Source: Streptomyces zingiberis
Lineage (GTDB): Bacteria > Actinomycetota > Actinomycetes > Streptomycetales > Streptomycetaceae
NCBI RefSeq assembly: GCF_012034935.1
Contig: NZ_JAATEN010000005.1
Location: 1-64,000 of the forward strand
Reading direction: 5' to 3'
Length of the DNA: 64,000 nucleotides
Every line of letters starts with the position of its first letter. The first letter of the stretch is position 1. Shown here one piece after another: positions 53,296 through 63,090 of the stretch. The notes below the pieces were generated by a model that saw nothing but the letters and a program-made list of their open reading frames with translations, did no database searches and had not been told where the DNA came from. The position numbers and the translations under genes are program-made.

Positions 53296-55812
53296 GTGAC
53301 GGAGTACCCGATCTCAGACGGCGGCCGGGAGGCCGCCGGCCCCGGGCATGCCCCGGCGGACACCGATGCCCCCGGGGAGGAACCCGCGGGCCGGCCCCGG
53401 CCGCGCGGCGGCGAACACGGCGAGCACCCCGAGCCGGGCCCACCCGGCGCGCCCGGCGCGCCCGGCGGAACCACAGCCCCGACGGCCCCCGCCCCACGCG
53501 AGGCCCCTGACGAGCCCGGGGACGGGCCGGACGGCGCCGGCCAGGGGAACGGCGGCCCCGGGGCCGAACGCGGACGCGGCCGGCGCCGCCGCGGCAAGCC
53601 GGAGGGCGCGCGGCCGGCCCGCCGCGGGCGCGGCCCGGAGGACCGGGAGCCCGCGGAGGCCACGGAGGCCGAGCGCCCCGGCCGTCCCCGCGGCGCCACC
53701 GTGGCCGTGGGTATGGCCGCGACCCGTAAGGGCGGCCTCCCCCAGGACTCCACGCCCGCGGACCGGGACGCGGCGGCCCGGCGGGGCGGATCGCGCGACC
53801 GGTCGCGCCGGCCGTCCGGGGCCGGGGGCGCGTCGCAGCCGCCCGCCCCGCGGACCGAGACCCACGAGCGCGCCGACCTGGCGGCCGACCCCGGCGCCGT
53901 GGCGGACGCGCTCTCCGCGGCGGAGGTCGCGGCCCGGCTGCGGCGGGACGGCGACCGGCTGCGCTTCGTGGGCGCGGCGACCCGCCGGATCGCCCGGGGC
54001 ATCGACCTGGACGAGATCGTGCTGGGCCTGTGCCGGGCCACCGTGCCGACCTTCGCCGACGTCATCCACGTCTATCTGCGCGACCCGCTGCCGGTCGGGG
54101 ACGAGCGTCCGGTCGAACCGTTCGTGCTGCGGCTGCGCCGGACCGACCGGCTCCCGCCCGGGCGCTCCACCGCGGGCACCGGCACGGCACCCGCCACGGA
54201 GTGGGGGCCGCAGCCGGCGCGCGCGGCGGACGCGGGGGAGACCGGGGCGGCCGTCGCTGATCCCCTGTCGGCCCCCGCCGTCCTCCCCGTGCCGGTCCCG
54301 GAGACCGCCCCCGGCAAGGAGGCCCGGGACCGGGCCGCCGGTGACGAGGGACACGACCCCGCGGGCCTCGTCCCGGGGCTGCCGACCGCGGCCAAGCTCT
54401 CCGAGGTGGCGGCCGGCGGCCCGCTGGCCGAGGTGTTGCGCGGGGTGCGCCCGGTGTTCGGCGACAGCGACGACGTCGCCCGGGACGCGATACCCGAGCT
54501 GCTGGGCCCGCGTTACCCCGTGCCCGGAGGCCGGCACGCCATGCTCGCCCCGTTGCGCGGCCGGCGCCGGGTGATCGGCGCGGCCGTGTTCCTGCGCACC
54601 ACCGAGCGGCCCCCGTTCGAGGCCGACGACCTGCTGGTGGCCGCGCAGCTGGCCACCCACACCGCGCTCGGCGTGGACAAGGCCGTGCTCTACGGCCGCG
54701 AGGCGTACATCGCCGACGCCCTCCAGCGCGCCATGCTCCCCGACTCGCTGCCGCAGCCCACCGGGGTGCGGCTGGCCACCCGTTACCTCCCGGCCGCCGA
54801 GACGGCCCGGGTCGGCGGCGACTGGTACGACGCGATCCCGCTGCCCGGCAGCCGGGTCGCCCTGGTGGTCGGCGACGTCATGGGCCACTCCATGACCTCC
54901 GCCGCGATCATGGGCCAGCTGCGGACGACCGCGCAGACCCTCGCCCAGCTCGACCTCCCGCCGCAGGAGGTGCTGCACCACCTCGACGAGCAGGCGCAGC
55001 GGCTCGGCAGCGACCGCATGGCCACCTGCCTCTACGCGGTGTACGACCCGGTGGCGCACCGGATCGTGGTGGCCAACGCCGGCCATCCGCCGCCGGTGCT
55101 GCTCCATCTGGGCGGCCGTGCCGAGGTGCTGCGGGTGCCGCCGGGCGCGCCCATCGGCGTGGGCGGGGTGGACTTCGAGGCCGTGGAGCTGGACGCGCCC
55201 GCCGGCGCCACCCTGCTGCTCTACACCGACGGCCTGGTGGAGTCCCGGCTGCGTGACGTGTGGACGGGGGTGGAGCAGCTCCGCGAGAAGCTGGTGGCGA
55301 CGGCGCGGCTGACCGGCCCGGACCACCCGCCGCCGCTGGAGCCCCTCTGCGACGAGGTGCTGGACATGCTCGGCCCGGGTGACCGGGACGACGACATCGC
55401 CCTGCTGGCGGCCCGGTTCGACGGCATACCGCCGAGCGACGTCGCGTACTGGTTCCTCGATCCGCACGACCGCGCCCCCGGCAAGGCCCGCCGGCTGGCC
55501 CGGCGCGCGCTGGAGCGCTGGGGGCTGGAGGACCTCTCGGACTCCGTGGAACTGCTGGTCAGCGAGATCGTGACGAACGCCGTCCGGTACGCCGAACGCC
55601 CCATCACGCTGCGGCTGCTCCGGACCGACGTGCTCCGCTGCGAGGTCGGCGACGACGTGCCGCAGCTCCCCAGGCTGCGCCAGGCCCGGCCGTCGGACGA
55701 GGGCGGCCGGGGGCTGTACCTGGTCAACAAGGTGGCGCGGCGGTGGGGCGCGACCCGGCTCTCCACGGGCAAGGTCGTCTGGTTCGAACTCTCCCTCGGC
55801 AACGGCGGCTGA
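53296..55812 (+). CDS. GAF-PP2C phosphatase with C-terminal HATPase (SpoIIE/RsbU-like)
   Basis: An 838-residue regulator. Residues 1-205 are Pro/Gly/Arg-rich and disordered. A GAF-like domain spans about 220-465 with a disordered insertion at 290-360. PP2C covers about 475-690 with GGDWYD (507-512), GDVMGHS (526-532) and DRDDDIALL near the end. The HATPase (about 705-835) has EIVTNAVRYA and DEGGRGLYLV. Architecture resembles the first phosphatase (5162-7786) without its PAS domains. GTG 53296 is the first start of the frame; given the low-complexity N-terminus, a later start is possible. Target STAS protein unknown. Confidence 0.88.
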   Translation: MTEYPISDGGREAAGPGHAPADTDAPGEEPAGRPRPRGGEHGEHPEPGPPGAPGAPGGTTAPTAPAPREAPDEPGDGPDGAGQGNGGPGAERGRGRRRRGKPEGARPARRGRGPEDREPAEATEAERPGRPRGATVAVGMAATRKGGLPQDSTPADRDAAARRGGSRDRSRRPSGAGGASQPPAPRTETHERADLAADPGAVADALSAAEVAARLRRDGDRLRFVGAATRRIARGIDLDEIVLGLCRATVPTFADVIHVYLRDPLPVGDERPVEPFVLRLRRTDRLPPGRSTAGTGTAPATEWGPQPARAADAGETGAAVADPLSAPAVLPVPVPETAPGKEARDRAAGDEGHDPAGLVPGLPTAAKLSEVAAGGPLAEVLRGVRPVFGDSDDVARDAIPELLGPRYPVPGGRHAMLAPLRGRRRVIGAAVFLRTTERPPFEADDLLVAAQLATHTALGVDKAVLYGREAYIADALQRAMLPDSLPQPTGVRLATRYLPAAETARVGGDWYDAIPLPGSRVALVVGDVMGHSMTSAAIMGQLRTTAQTLAQLDLPPQEVLHHLDEQAQRLGSDRMATCLYAVYDPVAHRIVVANAGHPPPVLLHLGGRAEVLRVPPGAPIGVGGVDFEAVELDAPAGATLLLYTDGLVESRLRDVWTGVEQLREKLVATARLTGPDHPPPLEPLCDEVLDMLGPGDRDDDIALLAARFDGIPPSDVAYWFLDPHDRAPGKARRLARRALERWGLEDLSDSVELLVSEIVTNAVRYAERPITLRLLRTDVLRCEVGDDVPQLPRLRQARPSDEGGRGLYLVNKVARRWGATRLSTGKVVWFELSLGNGG

Positions 55813-55825
55813 CACCGGGCGGGGG

Positions 55826-55843
55826 CCGCCGCCCGTGCGGCGG
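55826..55843. terminator. possible small terminator hairpin
   Basis: CCGCCGC, loop CCGT, GCGGCGG, 14 bases after the phosphatase stop and between convergent genes. Short, so only tentative. Confidence 0.4.
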
Positions 55844-55919
55844 TGCCGGGGCCACCCGGGTGCCGTGGCGGGGCGCGGGCCCGGGCGGCCCGTCGTTCAC
55901 GACTCGGTACGGCTCCGGG

Positions 55920-58223
55920 CTAGAAGCCGAAGCCGTCTCCCTGCCCCTGATCGCCGCGGCCGCCGCGGCCGGCGCCGTTGCCGTTCCCGTTGCCGCCGCC
56001 GTCGCCTTGGCCGCCGCCGCCCGGCAGGGGCAGGATCGAGGCCGGCTGCCCCGGTCCCTGCGGCGGCTCGGGGGCGGCGGGCGGTGGCTCGGGGGCACCG
56101 GGAGCGCCCTGCCCGCCGTCCTCCTCCGGTCCCCCGGGCCCCTCCTCGCCCGGTCCGGCCTCCCCCGGCCCGGCGTCACCCGGCCCGTTCTCCTCCGGTT
56201 CGCTCTCCTCGGGCACCGGGCTCGGCGACGGGGTCTCCGGGGGCGCCTCCATCACGTCGAGGTCGAAGGGGGCCGCGGCCCGGCCGCCGAGGGCGTCCTG
56301 GGTGTAGGCGGCCCAGATGCGCGCGGGGTAGCCGCCGCCGTTGACCCGCCCGCCGCCGGCCGCGCCGCTGAGGGAGACCTGCTTGCCGCCCTCACCCTCA
56401 CCGAAGAGGGCGACGGTGGTGACCAGGTCGGGGGTGTAACCGGCGAACCAGGCCGACTTGTTGTCGTCGGACGTGCCCGTCTTCCCGGCGAAGTTGAGTG
56501 ATTCGGAGCGGATGCCGCGCGCCGTGCCGTCGTTGACGACCCCGCGCAGCACGTCGGTGACGGTGTCCGCGGTCCGCCGGTCGATCATCTGCTCCCCGAT
56601 CGGGTCGGGAAGGTCGACCTTGCGGTCACCGCGGGTCGCGGACTTCACCAGCCGCGGCTTGACCTTCTTGCCGTGGTTGTCGAGCGTGGCGTAGACGGCG
56701 GCCATGTCCAGCGGGCTGGCCCCCATGGCGCCCAGCGACATGGCGGGTTCGACGTCGAAGCCGCCCGCGTCACCCTGCATGCCGAGCTGGATCCCGGTCT
56801 GCTTGGTCCGCTCCAGACCGACGTCCACCGCCATCTGGGCGAAGACGGAGTTGACGGAGTTGTTCATCGCCTGCTGCACGGTGATCGGCCCGTAGTCGAC
56901 CTCGTCCTCGTTCGGCGGGGAGAACGCCGTCCTGCTGCCCTCCACCGGGCGTCCGCTGGTGCCGTCGTAGACGGTGGCCGGGGTGATCTTCCGGCCGTCC
57001 TGGGTGGTGGCGCCGGTCTCGAAGGCCGCGGCGAGGACGACGGGCTTGAAGGTGGAGGCGGGCTGGTAGTCCTGGCGGGTGGCGTTGTTGATGAAGTGCT
57101 CGACGTAGTTGCGCCCGCCGTACATCGCGACCACGGCGCCGGTCTCCGGGTCCACCGAGACGGCGCCGGGCTGGACCCGTCCGTCCACCTCCCGGCTCTC
57201 CGGGTCCAGATCGCCCAGGAGGGTCTTCTCGACCGCCTCCTCCAGCTCCCGCTGTTTCGCCGGGTCGATGGTGAGTTCGATGTTCCAGCCGCGGGCGGCC
57301 AGTTCCTGTTCGTCGACGCCCGCCGCGATCAGCTCCGCCTTGGCGGCCTCGACGAAGTAACCGGCCTGGCCGCCGAGTCCGGGGTTGGGCTCGGGCTTGC
57401 CCGGTTCGGGGAAGACCATGTTCCGCCGCTCCAGGGGGTCCAGCCACTTCTGCTCGACCATGTTGTCGAGGACGAAGTTCCAGCGCGCGGTGACCAGCCG
57501 CCGGGAGCCGGGCGAGGCCACGGCCAGGTCGTACTGGCTGGGGGCCTGGAGCAGCGCGGCGAGATAGGCGCTCTGGGCGACGGAGAGCTTCTCGACGTCC
57601 GTGTCGTAGTACGCCTTGGCGGCGGCCTGGACGCCGTACGCGCCGCGGCCGAAGTAGCTGGTGTTCATGTAGCCGGCGAGGATCTCGTCCTTCGACTGCT
57701 GCTGGTCGACCTTGAGCGCGATGATCAGCTCCTTGGCCTTGCGGCTGACCGTCTGCTCCTGGCTGAGGAAGTAGTTCTTGACGTACTGCTGCGTGATGGT
57801 CGAGCCGCCCTGGCGCTGCCCCATCAGCGTGGAGAGCAGACCGCGGCCGAGCCCTTTCACGTCGATGCCGGGGTCCTGGTAGAAGGTCTTGTTCTCGGCC
57901 GCCACGAAGGCGTACTGGGTCCCCTTGGGCACCCGGTTGATCGGCACCAGCTCACGGTTGAAGTCGCCCTCGCGGGCCAGGAGCGAGCCGTCGGCGAAGG
58001 TGAAGGCGTTGCGCTGCGCGGTGGCCTCGGGGTTGCCGTCGGGGACGTCGACGACCAGGTACAGCGCGAAGAAGACGCCCAGACCGAGTCCGGCCAGCGC
58101 CACCGCGGTCCCCAGCACCCCCTTCCAGCCGAGGCGGAAGCGCCGCCGCCGTCCCCCGTACGGGAGCCGCTGTGCCTCCTGGGCCCACCGCAGGCGGGCT
58201 CGCCGCACATCCGCACGTCCCAT
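55920..58223 (-). CDS. bifunctional penicillin-binding protein (class A, PBP1-like)
   Basis: A 767-residue peptidoglycan synthase. A cytoplasmic basic N-terminus and one TM helix (about 34-58) precede the GT51 transglycosylase, with catalytic E110 in AENKTFYQD and GGSTITQQYVKNYFL. The transpeptidase has S390-T-F-K393, S456-V-N458 and K581-T-G. The last 110 residues are Pro/Glu/Gly-rich, probably a wall-spanning or flexible tail. ATG 58223 is chosen as the start just before the basic segment. Divergent from the SPFH gene. Confidence 0.94.
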   Translation of the reverse strand: MGRADVRRARLRWAQEAQRLPYGGRRRRFRLGWKGVLGTAVALAGLGLGVFFALYLVVDVPDGNPEATAQRNAFTFADGSLLAREGDFNRELVPINRVPKGTQYAFVAAENKTFYQDPGIDVKGLGRGLLSTLMGQRQGGSTITQQYVKNYFLSQEQTVSRKAKELIIALKVDQQQSKDEILAGYMNTSYFGRGAYGVQAAAKAYYDTDVEKLSVAQSAYLAALLQAPSQYDLAVASPGSRRLVTARWNFVLDNMVEQKWLDPLERRNMVFPEPGKPEPNPGLGGQAGYFVEAAKAELIAAGVDEQELAARGWNIELTIDPAKQRELEEAVEKTLLGDLDPESREVDGRVQPGAVSVDPETGAVVAMYGGRNYVEHFINNATRQDYQPASTFKPVVLAAAFETGATTQDGRKITPATVYDGTSGRPVEGSRTAFSPPNEDEVDYGPITVQQAMNNSVNSVFAQMAVDVGLERTKQTGIQLGMQGDAGGFDVEPAMSLGAMGASPLDMAAVYATLDNHGKKVKPRLVKSATRGDRKVDLPDPIGEQMIDRRTADTVTDVLRGVVNDGTARGIRSESLNFAGKTGTSDDNKSAWFAGYTPDLVTTVALFGEGEGGKQVSLSGAAGGGRVNGGGYPARIWAAYTQDALGGRAAAPFDLDVMEAPPETPSPSPVPEESEPEENGPGDAGPGEAGPGEEGPGGPEEDGGQGAPGAPEPPPAAPEPPQGPGQPASILPLPGGGGQGDGGGNGNGNGAGRGGRGDQGQGDGFGF

Positions 58224-58383
58224 GGTCCGAGCTCCGTCCGTCAGCCGCCGGGTACACCAAGCCACCCACTGATACGGACCGGACGGGCCGAATGTTCTCC
58301 GCACGGGCGGGCAATCGGCGCATGGGCCGGCTCCGCGCGCCCCCGTACGCCACCCGCGCTGTACGCCCTTGGCCCCGGCTGTT

Positions 58384-58399
58384 AAAGTGCTATCACTTT
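58384..58399. promoter_or_regulatory. inverted repeat in the PBP/SPFH divergent region
   Basis: AAAGTG-CTAT-CACTTT, perfect 6-base arms, in the only AT-rich island of the 273-base divergent region. It probably overlaps a promoter of the SPFH gene. Regulator unknown. Confidence 0.45.
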
Positions 58400-58404
58400 G
58401 CTAG

Positions 58405-58452
58405 ACCGACCGCACCACCGACCGCACCACCGACCGCACCACCGACCGCACC
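58405..58452. repeat. 12-bp tandem repeat, four perfect copies
   Basis: ACCGACCGCACC repeated four times without change between the inverted repeat and the SPFH start, so it would lie in the 5' leader. Confidence 0.9.
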
Positions 58453-58496
58453 GGAGCCGTCCCACGGCGCCGGGCGCACAGAAACGGGGACCCGCC

Positions 58497-59528
58497 ATGC
58501 CGGACACCACACCGCCCAGCCAGGACCGCGAGCCGGAGGGACCCGCGGCTCCCGGCGGCCCCACCGCCGCGACCGCCCCCACCACCGCCACCACCGCCAC
58601 CGCCACCGCCGACACCGCGCCCGAGATGCCGAAGCCGCAGGTCAGGGAGTTCGCCGCGAAGAACATCGGCGGCGGGCTGGCCCTGCTGCTCGGCCTGGTC
58701 GGGCTGCTCATCGGCACGGGCCTCGTCGTCCTCGGCGCCTCCGTCGCCCAGGACGGCCACACGGGCGGGGGCGTGGCGCTGATCATCGCCGGCGTGCTGC
58801 TCTTCGTCGGCTCGATCTTCGCGATGGCCGGGCTCAACATGGTCGCGCCCGGCGAGGCCCGCGTCGTGCAGTTCTTCGGCCGCTACACCGGCACCATCCG
58901 CACCGACGGTCTGCGCTGGGTCAACCCGCTCACCACGCGCAAGAAGGTCTCCACCCGGGTCCGCAACCACGAGACGGCCGTCCTCAAGGTCAACGACGCC
59001 TACGGCAACCCCGTGGAGCTGGCCGCCGTCGTCGTCTGGAAGGTCGAGGACACCGCGCAGGCGGTCTTCGAGGTGGACGACTTCCTCGAGTTCGTCTCCA
59101 CGCAGACCGAGGCCGCCGTCCGCCACATCGCCATCGAGTACCCGTACGACGCCTACGACGAGGACGGCCTCTCGCTGCGGGGAAACGCCGAGGAGATCAC
59201 CGAGAAGCTGGCGGTGGAGCTGTCCGCGCGGGTCCAGGCCGCCGGGGTGAAGATCATCGAATCCCGCTTCACCCACCTCGCGTATGCCCCGGAGATCGCC
59301 TCGGCGATGCTCCAGCGCCAGCAGGCGGGGGCCGTGGTGGCGGCGCGGCGGCAGATCGTGGACGGCGCGGTCGGCATGGTGGAGGCGGCCCTGACGCGGA
59401 TCACCGAGGAGGGCATCGTGGAACTGGACGAGGAGCGCCGGGCGGCGATGGTCGGCAATCTGATGGTGGTGCTCTGCGGTGACCGCGCGCCGCAGCCCGT
59501 CCTCAACACCGGCGGCCTGTACCAGTGA
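58497..59528 (+). CDS. SPFH/band 7 (flotillin-prohibitin-like) membrane protein
   Basis: A 343-residue protein. After a Thr/Ala-rich N-terminus come two hydrophobic helices (about 57-80 and 88-110). The SPFH domain (about 112-300) starts at [20 protein letters not shown] and includes [19 protein letters not shown]. The segment from about 270 ([20 protein letters not shown]) is the oligomerising helix. Such proteins organise membrane microdomains and proteases. Its stop overlaps the GTG of the next small gene, so the two are translated together. Confidence 0.9.
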   Translation: MPDTTPPSQDREPEGPAAPGGPTAATAPTTATTATATADTAPEMPKPQVREFAAKNIGGGLALLLGLVGLLIGTGLVVLGASVAQDGHTGGGVALIIAGVLLFVGSIFAMAGLNMVAPGEARVVQFFGRYTGTIRTDGLRWVNPLTTRKKVSTRVRNHETAVLKVNDAYGNPVELAAVVVWKVEDTAQAVFEVDDFLEFVSTQTEAAVRHIAIEYPYDAYDEDGLSLRGNAEEITEKLAVELSARVQAAGVKIIESRFTHLAYAPEIASAMLQRQQAGAVVAARRQIVDGAVGMVEAALTRITEEGIVELDEERRAAMVGNLMVVLCGDRAPQPVLNTGGLYQ

Positions 59529-59890
59529 CCGCCGACCGGGACGGGGCGGGTGAGCGGGACGGAGCCGGTCCGGGCCCGGTCCCCGGGCCGGCCGGGGACG
59601 CGCCCCCCGGGCGGCCCGCGCCCCCGGCCGGCCCGGAGCGGCGGCGGGCCCGGCAGCAGCGCAAGCAGATGCTGCTCCGGCTCGACCCGGCCGTCCACGA
59701 CGCCCTCGCCGCCTGGGCGGCGGCGGAGCTGCGTTCGACCAACGCGCAGGTGGAGTTCCTCCTGAGGCGGGCCCTCGCCCAGGCGGGGCGGCTGCCGGGG
59801 GCGGCCCGCCCCATCGCGAGGCGGGGGCGCCCACCGGGGCCCCGGGAGGGGCGCGAGTCCGTGGCGGACGAGGACCCGGACACCACCTGA
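59525..59890 (+). CDS. ribbon-helix-helix-like small protein coupled to SPFH
   Basis: A 121-residue basic protein. Residues about 48-85 ([20 protein letters not shown] followed by [18 protein letters not shown]) have the strand-helix-helix pattern of Arc/CopG-type RHH proteins. Flanks are Pro/Gly/Arg-rich. GTG 59525 overlaps the SPFH TGA. It may be a repressor of its own operon or an antitoxin-like protein; no toxin gene is adjacent. Confidence 0.72.
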   Translation: MTADRDGAGERDGAGPGPVPGPAGDAPPGRPAPPAGPERRRARQQRKQMLLRLDPAVHDALAAWAAAELRSTNAQVEFLLRRALAQAGRLPGAARPIARRGRPPGPREGRESVADEDPDTT

Positions 59891-60090
59891 GAACCCCGGC
59901 CAGGCCCCGGAGCGGCCCGCGCGCCAGGCCACCGGTCCGGACCGAGCCCGCTCCGGACCGGGCATCACCCCCGGCAGCGCGCCTCCCCTGCCGCTCCCTT
60001 TCGAGCCCCGGACCCCGTCCCACCTGCGCGGACGGGGTGGCCCCCGCCCGTTCCGGCGGATCTGTCCGTTCCGGATGCGAGGATGGCCGT

Positions 60091-60894
60091 ATGGACATCC
60101 GGCACAGGAACAACGTGACGATCACGGGCCCGGCCGGCGCGCCGGCCGTGGTGCTCGCGCACGGGTTCGGCTGCGACCAGAACATGTGGCGCCTGGTGGC
60201 GCCGGTACTGGCGCGGCGGTACCGGGTGGTGCTGTTCGACTACGTCGGCTCCGGCCGGTCGGACCTCTCCGCCTGGAGCGCTGAGCGGTACTCCTCCCTG
60301 GAGGGCTACGCCCAGGACGTGGTGGAAGTCTGCGAGGAGCTGGAGCTCGACCGGGCCACCCTCGTGGGCCACTCGGTGAGCGCCATGACCGGTGCCCTGG
60401 CCGCGCGCCGGGCACCGGAGCGGATCGGGGCCCTGGTGATGGTGACCCCCTCCCCCCGCTACATCGACGACGACGGCTACCGCGGCGGCTTCTCCGCCGA
60501 GGACATCGACGAGCTGCTGGCCTCCCTGGACTCGAACTACCTCGGCTGGTCCGCCGCCATGGCCCCGGTGATCATGGGCAATCCGGACCGCCCGGAGCTG
60601 GGACGGGAACTGACCAACAGCTTCTGCGCCACCGACCCGGACATCGCCCGCGTCTTCGCCCGCGCCACCTTCCTCGGCGACAGCCGCGAGGACCTGCGGC
60701 ACGTGACCGTGCCCACCCTGGTGCTGGAGTGCGACCAGGACGCCATCGCGCCCCGCGAGGTCGGCGCCTACGTCCACGCGGCGATCCCCTCCTCCCGGCT
60801 GGTCACGCTCGGCGCCACCGGCCACTGCCCGCAGCTCAGCGCGCCGGAGGCCACCACGGAAGCGATCCTCGGATTCCTGGGGAGCCGCAGATGA
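60091..60894 (+). CDS. rsbQ: alpha/beta hydrolase, RsbQ-like
   Basis: A 267-residue alpha/beta hydrolase. Catalytic triad S95 (GHSVSAMTG), D217 (ECDQDAIAP) and H245 (ATGHCPQLS) align with S96/D219/H247 of Bacillus RsbQ, and the N-terminal [10 protein letters not shown] matches that family. In B. subtilis RsbQ is needed by the RsbP phosphatase to signal energy stress. Here the next gene, starting at an ATGA overlap, is a PAS-PP2C phosphatase, the same pairing. Related plant proteins are strigolactone/karrikin receptors, so a small-molecule substrate is plausible. Confidence 0.88.
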   Translation: MDIRHRNNVTITGPAGAPAVVLAHGFGCDQNMWRLVAPVLARRYRVVLFDYVGSGRSDLSAWSAERYSSLEGYAQDVVEVCEELELDRATLVGHSVSAMTGALAARRAPERIGALVMVTPSPRYIDDDGYRGGFSAEDIDELLASLDSNYLGWSAAMAPVIMGNPDRPELGRELTNSFCATDPDIARVFARATFLGDSREDLRHVTVPTLVLECDQDAIAPREVGAYVHAAIPSSRLVTLGATGHCPQLSAPEATTEAILGFLGSRR

Positions 60895-62246
60895 TGTGCC
60901 GCACCGGCCAGGACCAGGGCCCGGAGCCGTCGGGCAAGGAGAACGAGCCCGCCGCCACCGACGCGGAGTTCTCCGCGCTGCTGGAGGACAGCGCCGAGGA
61001 ACTGTACGAGTCGGCGCCCTGCGGCTATCTGTCCACCCTGATGGACGGCACCGTGGCGAAGATCAACAACACCCTGCTGGACTGGATCGGCCTGGAGCGG
61101 GAGGCCGTGGTCGGCCGGAAGCGCTTCGCCGATCTCCTCTCCGTCGGCGGCAAGCTCTACCACGAGACGCACTTCGCGCCCCTGCTCCGGATGCAGGGCG
61201 AACTCCGCGGGATAGCGCTGGAGCTGAGGACCCGGGGCGGCGGCCGGCTGCCGGTGCTGGTCTCCTCCGCCGTCAAGCAGAGCAGCGAGGGCGAGCCCCT
61301 GCTGATCCGCACCACGGTCTTCGACGCCTCGGACCGCCGCGCCTACGAGGCGGAACTCCTCCGCCGCCAGCAGGAGGCCGAGAAGGCCCGCGCGGAGGCC
61401 GAGGCCGCCCGCGCCGAGGCCGAGACGGCCCGCCTCCAGGCCGAGGCCGACCGGGCCCGGCTGGCCGACGCCTTCACCGTCCTTCAGAAGTCGCTGCTGC
61501 CCGACGCCCTGCCCGCGGTACCCGGCCTGGAGGCGGCCGCCTACTACCACACCGCCTCCCCCGACCGGCTGGGCGGCGACTTCTACGACCTCTTCCCCGT
61601 CGCCGGGGACCGGTGGGCGTTCTTCCTCGGCGACGTCTCCGGCAAGGGCCCGCAGGCGGCGGCCGTCACCTCGCTCACCCGCTACACCCTGCGCGCGGCG
61701 GCCCTCCACGACCCGGAGCCCGCCACCGCGCTGCGGACGCTGAACACCGTGCTCCACGAGCGGTACGCCGGGGGCGGCGACCCCCGCTACTGCACGGCGA
61801 TCTTCGGCGTGCTGGGACCCGGCCCGGAGGGCGGCATCACCGTTCGCCTCGCCTCCGGCGGGCACACCCCGGCCCTGATCCTGCGCTCCGGGGGCCGGGC
61901 CGAGTACCTGCCCACCCCGGGCGGGCTGCTCGTCGGCATCCTGCCCACCGCGCCCTTCGTCACCGCCGAGACCGTCCTCGCCCCCGGGGACACGATGCTG
62001 CTCTACACCGACGGCCTCACCGAGGCCCGCACCGGGGACGCCCGCGACAGCCTCTACGGCGAGGACGCCCTGCTCGACTTCGCCGCCGAACACGCCCCCT
62101 CGTCCCCCCACACGACCGTCGCCGCGCTCACCACCCTCCTGGAAGGGCTCGGCGACGGCGTCAACGACGACACCGCCCTGCTGGCCCTCGGCGTTCCCGC
62201 CGACGATCCCGCGCACCGAACCCCGCCACCGGACGGCGCACCATGA
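60891..62246 (+). CDS. rsbP: PAS-PP2C phosphatase, RsbP-like
   Basis: A 451-residue protein. A PAS domain spans about 30-155 (YESAPCGYLSTLMDGTVAKI ... GRKRFADLL). A coiled coil of Glu/Ala/Arg repeats covers about 155-200. PP2C extends to about 440 with GGDFYDLF, GDVSGKGPQAA and the terminal NDDTALLAL. There is no HATPase domain, unlike the other two phosphatases in the window. Starts at ATGATG overlapping the rsbQ stop and overlaps the STAS gene by ATGA. Expected to dephosphorylate the STAS protein encoded next. Confidence 0.9.
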   Translation: MMCRTGQDQGPEPSGKENEPAATDAEFSALLEDSAEELYESAPCGYLSTLMDGTVAKINNTLLDWIGLEREAVVGRKRFADLLSVGGKLYHETHFAPLLRMQGELRGIALELRTRGGGRLPVLVSSAVKQSSEGEPLLIRTTVFDASDRRAYEAELLRRQQEAEKARAEAEAARAEAETARLQAEADRARLADAFTVLQKSLLPDALPAVPGLEAAAYYHTASPDRLGGDFYDLFPVAGDRWAFFLGDVSGKGPQAAAVTSLTRYTLRAAALHDPEPATALRTLNTVLHERYAGGGDPRYCTAIFGVLGPGPEGGITVRLASGGHTPALILRSGGRAEYLPTPGGLLVGILPTAPFVTAETVLAPGDTMLLYTDGLTEARTGDARDSLYGEDALLDFAAEHAPSSPHTTVAALTTLLEGLGDGVNDDTALLALGVPADDPAHRTPPPDGAP

Positions 62247-62614
62247 GCCCTCTGAAGATCACCCGCCAGGACCGGGCAGCGGGCCCCGTCCTCCACGTGA
62301 CCGGCGAACTCGACTACGACCAGGCCGCCGCCCTGCGCGAGGAGACCGAGCGCCTGCCGCTCCGGCCGGGCCAGTGCCTGGTCATCGACCTCGCCGGGCT
62401 GGAGTTCTGCGACTCCACCGGCATCACCGCCCTGCTCGCCGCCCGTCAGCACGCGCAGGCCGCCGGCGCCGAGGTCGCCCTGGCCGCCGTCCCTGCCAAC
62501 ACCCTGCGCATCCTGACCCTCGTCGGGCTCCACCAGGTGTTCACGCTGCTGCCCGACGCCGGGGCGGACACCGGCGCCGGCGGCGGGACGGGCGGGGACG
62601 CGGGGACGGCCTGA
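62243..62614 (+). CDS. rsbV: STAS anti-sigma factor antagonist, RsbV-like
   Basis: A 123-residue STAS protein. The strand-helix pattern GPVLHVTGELDYDQAAAL and the phosphorylation loop LEFCDSTGI (serine at about 57) are intact. The last 20 residues are Gly/Ala/Thr-rich, encoded by GGGACGG-type repeats. Coupled to rsbP by ATGA. In the model, dephosphorylation by RsbP lets it sequester an anti-sigma kinase. No kinase is adjacent; the ATPase at 7926 or others elsewhere could be partners. Confidence 0.9.
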   Translation: MSPLKITRQDRAAGPVLHVTGELDYDQAAALREETERLPLRPGQCLVIDLAGLEFCDSTGITALLAARQHAQAAGAEVALAAVPANTLRILTLVGLHQVFTLLPDAGADTGAGGGTGGDAGTA

Positions 62615-63090
62615 GTTCTCCCGCGGCAGACGGCGGCGGCCGGGCCCGGACGGCCCGGCGCCCTGCGCCCGGTCCCCGGCGGCAGCACGATCAGGCGCAC
62701 GCGGATCGGGGGTACCGGCGGTATCGGCGGTGCGCCGAAGGGCTCGGCGGGCACGGCTGCCGGCGGACGCGGCGGTCAGCCGTTCCCTCCGGCCGCCGAC
62801 GGCCGGCGGCTGACGCCCGGCCGACGGGCGACGGCTGACGGCTGGGCCCGCGCGCCTCCCGCGTATCGGCACCTCCCTCCCCCGGGCCGGCCCACCACAC
62901 CGGAAAGCCCTCGCGCTCGAACACCGGGCCGGATAGCGTGCCCCCATGCCTCTCTTCCCGACCACTCCTCCGCCGCCCGCCCACTGACGGGCGGCCGGAC
63001 CGGCCACCGCGGGCGCGGAAGCGCCGTGGTGGCCACGCGGGTTGCCCTCGGCCAGGTCATCGAGACGGCAATCGACCGAGGAGTTCTCGG
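62615..63090. other. intergenic region before the transporter
   Basis: 476 bases. 62615-62850 is G/C-rich with short GGCGGTA-type repeats. 62900-63085 is less extreme and should hold the promoter. A 13-codon frame at 62946 has no support. No gene found. Confidence 0.45.

Noticed and set aside
56673..58385. 570-codon plus-strand frame opposite the penicillin-binding protein gene
   Set aside because: Antisense shadow. The minus strand encodes all active-site motifs of a class A PBP.
62946..62987. 13-codon ORF before the EamA transporter as a leader peptide
   Set aside because: Proline-rich, no ribosome-binding site, no attenuator-like stem found.
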